Made by a program: the position numbers and the translations under genes. 64,000 nt of DNA from positions 7,492,635-7,556,634 of the forward strand of contig NC_087079.1 of the NCBI RefSeq assembly GCF_026151205.1. Reading direction: 5' to 3'. The stretch comes from Bolinopsis microptera (Eukaryota > Ctenophora > Tentaculata > Lobata > Bolinopsidae). The first letter of the stretch is position 1. Every line of letters starts with the position of its first letter. The notes under the pieces are model-generated. The model did not search any database. It was not told the DNA's origin and saw only the letters and a list, made by a program, of their open reading frames with translations. Positions 1 through 11,600 of this stretch are shown here, piece after piece.

Positions 1-34
1 CATGAAACAGACATGTAATATGTATGTAACTCAC

Positions 35-1599
35 TTAACAACATCCTCAAAGCTAGTTAGCCCGTCTGCAATGAGAACACTACCGTACCCAAACACAGCA
101 GCGAAGGTGAAATAAGTAGCCGCTTCACTCAGACCCATGCATAGACCCACCACGTGAGCTTTCCGGGTCGTTTCTCTGGAATTTTAATATTTTAGACCTT
201 AATTTTGGTGGGGTAACAGTAATTTCAAGTGATATCAAACACTTACACTGAAACGTAGATTCATCGCGGACTATGAGAAAACTATGAGAAAACGAAAAGG
301 GTGTGGCAAATAACCGGGATTAAATAAAATTGTACCTCCTGGGTGCTCTGAGCGCTTGACAGTAGTGTTTGTAGAACAGGTTCTCTATTCCAAGTGAGGC
401 TACTGTCCTTATGTTCTCTATTGACTCTGCTGCTGTTTTACCTGATAAAACGCAGTTTCAGTAACTCAATACTAACATGTGCATTGTGCATGCATACTGT
501 ATAGAAACGTAACTAACCGTCAAATAACCATTCAGAAATTCCAATAACTGTATAAATTGAAAATGAAAAGAAATATTACAGAACGTGCTGTAAACTTCTA
601 GCGGCAGATTTAGTCACTTAGAGATATATCTCTATTTAGACAGTTAGTACCTGAAGCTTCGTAAAGTTTAGCTACTCCCTTGGTAGTTCCAGTTACCTGC
701 CACATCTGAATTATACCTGAAAAGTTGGAGTTTATTCGATAGTTTTAAACTAGACCTACAAAGATGCCTCAATTATCCATATTCTTCGGATCATAAACCA
801 CCGAACAAGTCCAAAAATTAAGATTATATTATAACTTTTCCTGTGGTTAACTTTAATCATTAAACTCAAATAATCAGCCTTTAAACCATCCCTTTTTCAG
901 TAAACACTAAACAGGAATGAACTTGGCTACACAACTCCACAAACCTCCAATTACGATGAAGGGAATACAACCCAGGCATACCAGAGCCAATCTCCACTCT
1001 GTCATAAAAGCTATAACAAGCGCGGCAGACATTCCTACCACAACCTGGATCACGGTAGCAACACGTGAACCTGCAGGTTACCATGGTTATATTGTGGTCA
1101 CGTGGTGTGACACGTGAACCTGCAGGTTACCATGGTTATATTGTGGTCACATGGTGTGACACGTGTACCTGCAGGTTACCATGGTAATATTGTGGTCATG
1201 TGGTGTGACAAGTGTACTAGTAGCAGGTTCTGATCTAGTTTAATAATCTTAATCATTTTCACCTGTGGCATCCTTGACAGCGTTTGCTTCAGTGGATAGT
1301 CTGGTGGTAAGGGCTCCGATTGAGTTGGCGGGGTCGTCGAAAAACGCTAAATTCTGAAATTTAAGTGGATCTAAAGTTAAGAAACTTTGAAAATATTTCG
1401 CTGTCAGTGCTTAGTTTATTTCTGGGGTATAAAACATGAGCACCATATAATAAAAAATGTCGGATGGCAATTGAAAAACTGTCATTTATGAAGTTACCTG
1501 TCGTAGAATAGCTTTAAAAGATCTGACTCTTAATCTTCGAGTGAAACTCTCGCTCATAAGTCCAATACAGTATGTCTGAAGTAGAGTCATGTAGAATTT

Positions 1600-1666
<67 letters not shown>

Positions 1667-2527
1667 AACTCTCGCTCATAAGTCCAATACAGTATACATA
1701 CTTCAGACATGTCTGAAGTAGAGTCATGTAGAAATAGTCAGTAATGTTATAATCTATCATTTTGACACGTGAATTTTGACACGTGGTAAAATTTTGAAAT
1801 CGCGTAAAATTTTTGGAGGGAGAAATACTTGATGAGTGTATTAAAAGCAAATAAAGCAAACAAAATGAAATGTTATACGAATTTTCAGTAGATAAAGACT
1901 AATTGTGACGCAGTGCTTTATCAATCTTATCAACATAAATACATTCCGAAATATAATAACAGCAGAGGAGACGATGATGACAACTGAATTTAGCATCTGT
2001 TTTTAAATTATTTTAGTTATTGTACTAGCTATTTGATTTAGTAACTTTAAAACCACAGTACCTGGGTGAAGAAAGCAAGTGCAGTCCCAATTCCCAGGAA
2101 AGCAAAGTACATGGCCCATTTGTCAGTTTTACTGAAATCCGGATCCTCTCCTGCTTGATGAGCAACGGCTAGTCCTACTAGATCCTGCAGGTTACATAGT
2201 GTTTGTACATCTTTTGAAAGTTAAGTTTGGATATAAAATGTTCATCATAAGATCATCTACGTCTACATTAACATGGTTCACGAAGTGGAGTCATCTTTTC
2301 TGCACAATAAAAGAAATCATCAAATCATGCTGGCTACTCAAAATACTAAAGACTTAAAGAGAGGAAAAGTAGACTCACATTAATAACTACTAAAAAGAGA
2401 AAGAGAAAGAGAAAGAGAAAGATAAAAAGTAGACTCACATTAATAACTACTAAAAAGAGAAAGAGAAAGAGAAAGAGAAAGAGAAAGAGAAAGAAAAAGA
2501 AAAAGAAAAAGAAAAAGAAAAAGAAAA

Positions 2528-2562
<35 letters not shown>

Positions 2563-4363
2563 CAGTAGACTCACATTAATAACACCAGCAAAGAGGACCG
2601 CGAAGACAGGCATAGTAACACCATTAGCTGCCGCACCCAGACTTCCCAATCCTGAGGGAGAGAGTGTTATCCTGGTGGTGAAAATATGGAACGTTATAAA
2701 ACTTATAGTGTGACGTCACACCACGTGAAAATAGGGCACGTTATAAAGCTTATAGTGTGACGTCACACCACGTGAAAATAGGAACGTTATAAAACTTATA
2801 GTGTGACGTCACACCACGTGAAAGTAGGGAACGTTATAAAACTTATAGTGTGACTTCACACCACGTGACATGACGTCACACCACGTGAAAATAGGGGACG
2901 TTATAATTTATAATACTTAAAGGAGCACGTTATAGAAGCTCAGCAAGTAAACAGTTTCAGAGATAAGTAAGACTTTTCACGAATTTTTGTTACCTTAAAT
3001 AATTGATGAGGAACAATTATAGCTAGAATAATATTTAAGTCTAAAGATATAAAGATATTATAGTTAACTTCTGCTTTCTTTCTACCATTAATGGTAATAT
3101 TATATAATGAGTTGTAGTATTTACCCATGAGAGTATACTCAGCATGATTACATTCGTTTAATATCTCCAAAAACGTAGCTGGTTTGATTTCTTCCTCAGG
3201 GATCTCTTCCACTTTCTCGTCAGTCACTACTTTTACCTGCTGTTACAATCTGTTTAATCTCATTAGATGACGATTTGATCCCTGGGATGTGTTTTGAACA
3301 GATCTTTTTTTTCTTCTTTTTTTTTAAACTGTAAAATCCGACATTTGAGAGGATCTATGAGTCTGAAAGGTTCTATGATAGGTTCTACATGAAATAATTG
3401 AATGAAAATATAAAATGTTAAGATTTTAACCTCTTCTTCAGCGTCAGAAAGCATGTCCAAAACATACCGGGACTCTTTTACAGGACTTCCAACTTTTCCA
3501 TTAAATGTATCCTGAGCATGCAATAATTAAGTAATCAAGCGAGTTAATTTAAAACAACAACTTTTCAGTTCGTTGATAAATTGATAATTAACAAATGATT
3601 GGACTCTCAAATCTCACACATAGACACAATGAGTAATGAGCATGTAAACACTTTACATTGACAATTTCCATTTAAAAAGTATATTGTAATGAGTTACTGT
3701 TCACAAAGACTGAAAGGAGTGTTCACATTTAACGGTAGCTCGGTAGTGATCTGTGTAAGATCTGTGAAAGATGTGTGTAAGATGTGTGTAAGATGTGTGT
3801 AAGATATTTGTAAGATTTTTGTAAGATTTTTGTAAGATAAGCGATTGGCTCAACATCAAAACAACACACTAAACCTACATCCAAGATTTGTTCAAGTTCG
3901 ACCTGTTGAATCGTATGCTGTTCATCATTTCGATGAAAATAAATGAAAACATATCGACAATTCACATCATATTAATAGTTTTGATGTAATGATAAATCAA
4001 TCAAAGTGCAACCTTTATAGAATTTATTCTTGAGAAAACATATAAATCGACATTGAATTTACGCAATTTTAATATAAAATTTCACAAAATGTACCTAACA
4101 ATATAGGTAAAAACACGTTTAAGGTATATAGCAAATAATAAGGATATTTTGACGAGAAACTTTCGGAAATGTTTAAAATTGTGAACGTTATATTAAATTA
4201 TTATTTAAGAAATGTAAATTTCTTTAATCATATAATAAAAGATTACGTCTGAAAGAAGTATAAAAACCTTAATTTCCTGTAGAGTTGAGGGGAGTTCTAC
4301 TCCATCCGCCGTCATTATACTTACAACCTTGTCTGAAACTGTCATAGCCTTCTCATCTTCATC
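35..4363 (-). CDS. ABCB exons 15-25: linker and TMD2
   Basis: Linker exons 15-16 (4363-4268, 3511-3431) are acidic and low in conservation. Exon 17 (3236-3125) begins TMD2 with [16 protein letters not shown]. Exon 18 (2651-2575) is [20 protein letters not shown] (TM7). Exon 19 carries TM8. Exon 20 (1575-1498) is [15 protein letters not shown]. Exon 21 has [17 protein letters not shown], the second coupling-helix motif. Exon 22 (1070-913) has TM9-10. Exon 24 has [15 protein letters not shown], and exon 25 has TM11-12 ([19 protein letters not shown]). The exon 25 donor at 35/34 shows that the gene continues leftward into NBD2. The 3' end of exon 18 and the 5' ends of exons 20 and 22 are duplicated in neighbouring intronic repeats. 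Confidence 0.92.
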
Positions 4364-7300
4364 CTGATGATTATAATATATTAACTAATAGCTAATTATT
4401 TTTTTGATTAATAAGTCAATTAGTTGCACTAATTTTTCCTATCAGAAACATTATTACAAAGTTACACACTACAACCCGCTATGTAGGTACTCCATAACGG
4501 AATCAACTGTTCAATGCTAATTAATTATGACTAATTAATGAGTTAATTGATCCTACACTAGTAATTACCTGAACAGCTTGTTGGTAGTTAACCAGACCCC
4601 GGTAAAGTCCGCCAGTAACCTACACTAGTAATTACCTGAACAGCTTGTTGGTAGTTAACCAGACCCCGGTATAGTCCGCCAGTAACCTACACTAGTAATT
4701 ACCTGAACAGCTTGTTGGTAGTTAACCAGGCCCCGGTAAAGTCCGTCAGTAACCTACACTAGTAATTACCTGAACAGCTTGTTGGTAGTTAACCAGACCC
4801 CGGTATAGTCCGTCAGTAACCTACACTAGTAATTACCTGAACAGCTTGTTGGTAGTTAACCAGGCCCCGGTAAAGTCCGTCAGTAACCTACACTAGTAAT
4901 TACCTGAACAGCTTGTTGGTAGTTAACCAGACCCCGGTATAGTCCGTCAGTAACCTACACTAGTAATTACCTGAACAGCTTGTTGGTAGTTAACCAGGCC
5001 CCGGTATAGTCCTTCAGTAACCTACACTAGTAATTACCTGAACAGCTTGTTGGTAGTTAACCAGACCCCGGTAAAGTCCGTCAGTAACCTACACTAGTAA
5101 TTACCTGAACAGCTTGTTGGTAGTTAACCAGACCCCGGTAAAGTCCGTCAGTAACCTACACTAGTAATTACCTGAACAGCTTGTTGGTAGTTAACCAGAC
5201 CCCGGTAAAGTCCGTCAGTAACCTACACTAGTTATTACCTGAACAGCTTGTTGGTAGTTAACCAGACCCCGGTAAAGTCCGTCAGTAACCTACACTAGTT
5301 ATTACCTGAACAGCTTGTTGGTAGTTAACCAGACCCCGGTAAAGTCCGTCAGTAACCTACACTAGTAATTACCTGAACAGCTTGTTGGTAGTTAACCAGA
5401 CCCCGGTAAAGTCCGTCAGTAACCTACACTAGTAATTACCTGAACAGCTTGTTGGTAGTTAACCAGACCCCGGTAAAGTCCGTCAGTAACCTACACTAGT
5501 AATTACCTGAACAGCTTGTTGGTAGTTAACCAGACCCCGGTATAGTCCGTCAGTAACCTACACTAGTAATTACCTGAACAGCTTGTTGGTAGTTAACCAG
5601 ACCCCGGTATATTCCGTCAGTAACCTACACTAGTTATTACCTGAACAGCTTGTTGGTAGTTAACCAGACCCCGGTAAAGTCCGTCAGTGACCTACACTAG
5701 TTATTACCTGAACAGCTTGTTGGTAGTTAACCAGACCCCGGTATAGTCCGTCAGTAACCTACACTAGTTATTACCTGAACAGCTTGTTGGTAGTTAACCA
5801 GACCCCGGTAAAGTCCGTCAGTAACCTACACTAGTAATTACCTGAACAGCTTGTTGGTAGTTAACCAGACCCCGGTAAAGTCCGTCAGTAACCTACACTA
5901 GTAATTACCTGAACAGCTTGTTGGTAGTTAACCAGACCCCGGTAAAGTCCGTCAGTAACCTACACTAGTAATTACCTGAACAGCTTGTTGGTAGTTAACC
6001 AGGCCCCGGTAAAGTCCGTCAGTAACCTACACTAGTAATTACCTGAACAGCTTGTTGGTAGTTAACCAGACCCCGGTATAGTCCGTCAGTAACCTACACT
6101 AGTAATTACCTGAACAGCTTGTTGGTAGTTAACCAGGCCCCGGTATAGTCCTTCAGTAACCTACACTAGTAATTACCTGAACAGCTTGTTGGTAGTTAAC
6201 CAGACCCCGGTAAAGTCCGTCAGTAACCTACACTAGTAATTACCTGAACAGCTTGTTGGTAGTTAACCAGACCCCGGTAAAGTCCGTCAGTAACCTACAC
6301 TAGTAATTACCTGAACAGCTTGTTGGTAGTTAACCAGACCCCGGTAAAGTCCGTCAGTAACCTACACTAGTTATTACCTGAACAGCTTGTTGGTAGTTAA
6401 CCAGACCCCGGTAAAGTCCGTCAGTAACCTACACTAGTTATTACCTGAACAGCTTGTTGGTAGTTAACCAGACCCCGGTAAAGTCCGTCAGTAACCTACA
6501 CTAGTAATTACCTGAACAGCTTGTTGGTAGTTAACCAGACCCCGGTAAAGTCCGTCAGTAACCTACACTAGTAATTACCTGAACAGCTTGTTGGTAGTTA
6601 ACCAGACCCCGGTAAAGTCCGTCAGTAACCTACACTAGTAATTACCTGAACAGCTTGTTGGTAGTTAACCAGACCCCGGTATAGTCCGTCAGTAACCTAC
6701 ACTAGTAATTACCTGAACAGCTTGTTGGTAGTTAACCAGACCCCGGTATAGTCCGTCAGTAACCTACACTAGTTATTACCTGAACAGCTTGTTGGTAGTT
6801 AACCAGACCCCGGTAAAGTCCGTCAGTGACCTACACTAGTAATTACCTGAACAGCTTGTTGGTAGTTAACCAGACCCCGGTATAGTCCGTCAGTAACCTA
6901 CACTAGTTATTACCTGAACAGCTTGTTGGTAGTTAACCAGACCCCGGTATAGTCCGTCAGTAACCTACACTAGTTATTACCTGAACAGCTTGTTGGTAGT
7001 TAACCAGACCCCGGTAAAGTCCGTCAGTAACCTACACTAGTAATTACCTGAACAGCTTGTTGGTAGTTAACCAGACCCCGGTAAAGTCCGTCAGTAACCT
7101 ACACTAGTAATTACCTGAACAGCTTGTTGGTAGTTAACCAGACCCCGGTAAAGTCCGTCAGTAACCTACACTAGTAATTACCTGAACAGCTTGTTGGTAG
7201 TTAACCAGACCCCGGTATAGTCCGTCAGTAACCTACACTAGTAATTACCTGAACAGCTTGTTGGTAGTTAACCAGACCCCGGTATAGTCCGTCAGTAACC

Positions 7301-8581
7301 TACACTAGTTATTACCTGAACAGCTTGTTGGTAGTTAACCAGACCCCGGTAAAGTCCGTCAGTGACCTACACTAGTTATTACCTGAACAGCTTGTTGGTA
7401 GTTAACCAGACCCCGGTATAGTCCGTCAGTAACCTACACTAGTAATTACCTGAACAGCTTGTTGGTAGTTAACCAGACCCCGGTATAGTCCGTCAGTAAC
7501 CTACACTAGTAATTACCTGAACAGCTTGTTGGCAGTTAACCAGACCCCGGTAAAGTCCGTCAGTAACCTACACTAGTAATTACCTGAACAGCTTGTTGGT
7601 AGTTAACCAGACCCCGGTATAGTCCGTCAGTAACCTACACTAGTAATTAACTGAACAGCTTGTTGGTAGTTAACCAGACCCCGGTAAAGTCCGTCAGTGA
7701 CCTACACTAGTTATTACCTGAACAGCTTGTTGGTAGTTAACCAGACCCCGGTATAGTCCGTCAGTAACCTACACTAGTAATTACCTGAACAGCTTGTTGG
7801 TAGTTAACCAGACCCCGGTATAGTCCGTCAGTGACCTACACTAGTTATTACCTGAACAGCTTGTTGGTAGTTAACCAGACCCCGGTAAAGTCCGTCAGTA
7901 ACCTTCATCAGCTCCTCGTGTGTCCCCTCCTCCAATACCGCTCCGTCTGATAAAGCGTATATCTTATCTACATCCCGTATTGTTGAGAGACGATGTGCTA
8001 TTATCAGAGTCGTACGTCCTTCTCTAGCCTGGAGTGTTCAACTTTTACAATACTAAATACTCCTTTATAATAGTCTTACAGTTACATACTTTCATGGAGA
8101 TTTAAGTACGATTTCTGTTGCATTAAATCTTGAATCCAAATTAATTTCACGACAATATATAAGTTAAATCTTAACCCATTTTTTTTGCAGTGTTATAAAC
8201 TTTCCCCACCTTATCTAGTGCCTGTTGCACTATTTTCTCCGATTTGTTATCGAGAGCACTGGTCGCCTCATCAAGAAGGAGAATCTTAGGGTCGCGCACT
8301 AGTGCACGTGCAATGGCTATGCGCTGCTTTTGCCCTCCTGACATCTGACTCCCTCTCTCGCCACATAACGTATCGTAGCCCTGTTAAGAATTAGTTACAG
8401 GTATATTTTAGTGTTGTCAGGTAAAATGGGCACTACAAATTACCGCTAATTACACCAATTCTTTAATATTTTGATTCACTATTCTGTTATTAACAACTCT
8501 CATTTCAGTACAGGGGCCTATATAAAGTTAAAACACGTTTACACTATACATGATATTATAGGGAAGTAAGACAATAATCAT

Positions 8582-8628
<47 letters not shown>

Positions 8629-11600
8629 TCACCTACATCCTCCCTGATTCCTGGTAAGCTGGTACAACTCTGTTACTCAGTTGTAACCTAAATTAACTTA
8701 CGAACAATAAAACTGCCTCATTTCTATACCGGTGCAATTTCACATTACACAAGCATAATTATGGTATAAATACTTGAAGTTAATGTACATTATGGAACTT
8801 ACCCAGACTGGATATAACTATAAGTGGTCCACTGTGATAATATAAGTGGTCCACAATTATGGTCACGTACACAATTACGGTCACGCACAGTAATTTAAAT
8901 TGTTCAAGAGCATCTGTCTCCCTGTAAAACACTGGATGGAGTCTGTAGACCTTTGGCATGGTTCTGACTTTTCATGACAACTTTTGTCTGCACTTCAATG
9001 GACGCAAATTTTTATAAAGATTTTGCCACATTTCCGAATAAAATGGTTGACGGACGATTATTCCTCCAAATATCATGGCAAAACAAGGATATGGATCTCT
9101 CAGTAAAGCGCGGCTCTCTCCTGGAAGCAATCTTAGTGTGTGTACACTGTACATTGTACATTGTGCACTATACAATGAGCAGTGTAAATAGTGCATATAT
9201 CCGGATCTTAACTTACTTGAGCTAATTTTCAAATAGTTTTGACAAGAGAGAGAGAGAGTAGAGACCACACGAGCTGAATACAGTCGTTAAAGTGGTTTGT
9301 ACGGATTGAAATAATCATGGTAACAAGCTCACAGCTACACAGTACACAGTTATACACATAGTGCAGTGTGTAAACGGTACGTGCCGTACATGTCTTGTAC
9401 GTACCGTGAACGTGTCTTGTACGTGGCGTGTACGTGCCGTGTACGTGCCGTACGTGCCGTGTACGTGCCGCACGCGTACACACTAGACAGTAGTTATTAC
9501 ACTGCATTTTATACTGAAGATCAGAGAGTTATGCGGTGTGCAGCTCGTCATTAATCTCTGGTTTAGAACTGTCAATTATACTCCGTATATAATAAGTGAG
9601 TATAATCTGCGAGTCAGTGCCATGTGAAGCTTATTTAAATAATAATATAATGATTATTAACCTGTAATTTACTAGCAATTTATTCATGAATTATAGACGT
9701 TCCCAGAGTGCAGGGTTTCCACACAACAAAGTTATAAAGTAAATTATACGCTCAACTTACCCTACTAAGTTATACGCTCAACTTACCCTACTAAATTATA
9801 CGCTCAACTTACCCTACTAAATTATACGCTCAACTTACCCTACTAAATTATACGCTCAACTTACCCTACTAAATTATACGCTCAACTTACCCTACTAAAT
9901 TATACGCTCAACTTACCCTACCAAATTATACGCTCAACTTGCCCTACTAAGTTATACGCTCAACTTACCCTACTAAGTTATACGCTCAACTTACCCTACT
10001 AAATTATACGCTCAACTTACCCTACTAAATTATACGCTCAACTTACCCTACTAAATTATACGCTCAACTTACCCTATTAAATTATACGCTCAACTTACCC
10101 TACTAAATTATACGCTCAACTTACCCTACTAAATTATACGCTCAACTTACCCTACCAAATTATACGCTCAACTTACCCTACTAAGTTATACGCTCAACTT
10201 ACCCTACTAAATTATACGCTCAACTTACCCTACTAAATTATACGCTCAACTTACCCTACTAAATCATACTGCTGGGATAGGCCAGCTACCATGGGGTAAG
10301 ACCCATATGATAAGACAGATAGTATGCCTGGTTTTGGTCTTTAGGTTGGGTAGTGGTCGGAGCCTGCAGCGGATCTGCAATAGAGAAGTCAGACGGGGTC
10401 ATAAAAGTGGCTACCTCAGCCTACATCGGTACCACGCCTCCTGCTTCTCTAAGGCCCCGGGAGTCTTTATTTAGAGACGAGTTGCCCGGGTTAACAATAA
10501 AGGCTTTGTAGGCATCCCTCCACTTACCTGTACTCCGGAAAAGGACAAATTTAGGTAGTCGAGAGTCCTCGACGGTTGAAGCAGGAGAGGGACAGAGTTG
10601 TATCTGTGTATGTGGACGTCGGTTTGACACAGTCAAAGGCAGGAATATCCATCGGGGTCGAATGAAGTGCATTTGGGAAGGGGAGTCGTCGGCTGGCAGT
10701 ATGCCTGTAACTTCGACGGAGGTATCTAGCCAGGAAAACAACCACAGTGCTAGAGATATCCGGGCTCTCCTTGACAAGAGAATTTCAGTCGAACCACCTG
10801 CTAGCAAAAGAGACAAGGTGAAGTGGCCGGCGTCCAATGATGGTCGATGGAGTAAGTTTGATGAGTGTTTGGTAGAGAAGTTTGCAGTGGTTCTCAAGCG
10901 GAAACCATTTCAAGAGAAGATGGTGAGTCATTGTGATGTAGTGTACGACGAGGGTGTCAAGTTGTTTGGTATTGTTGAAGTAGGTGCTGGTAGTGGAAAG
11001 AAGTCCATGAGCTTTAAGAACAGGCGAAAGGAGGAGATTGACAGCCTGATTGAAAAGAGGAAGCAGTTGAGGAGGAAGAAAAGGAAGGCAAGGAGTGAGA
11101 TAGAGAAGGATGGTTATGAGGCATTATTGAGAGTGTTGGCTGGTCGTTTGATGAAGTTGAGGAGGGCTGAGAAAAGGAGACAGAAGCAGAGAGAGATAAG
11201 GAGAGTTAGAGGGGATTTTGGACGCGACCCTTTCAAGACAGTCAAGGGAGTGCTAAATCCAAGTCCAGTGGGGGAGCTTAAGTGTTCAAAGGAGGAGCTA
11301 GATGATCACTTGGCCAGAACGTACGGAGATCCAGCCCGGCAGCAGCCCCTTGGTATACTTGAGGGTCTGCCTGAGTGTGCTCCTGAACCCTCTGTTGCCT
11401 TTGACCTCACAACGGTATCCAAGAAGGAGTTTGAGGAGGTTGTAAAGAAGGCAAGGAGCAAGAGTGCCCCGGGGAACAACGGGATCCCGTACACAGTGTA
11501 CAAGAGATGTCCTGGTATTGCCAAGAATCTCTGGGACCTGTTAAGAACTGGATATAAGTTAGAAGAATATCCTGACAATTGTAGGTATTTCGAGGGTGTC

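Noticed and set aside
1486-2649. Phe/His- and Leu/Ser-repeat ORFs
   Set aside because: Translations of GTGAAA and GAAAGA microsatellites joined to true ABCB exon ends.
4567-7918. CRISPR-like regular repeats
   Set aside because: Repeats are head-to-tail with no unique spacers, derive from a host exon, and the DNA is eukaryotic.
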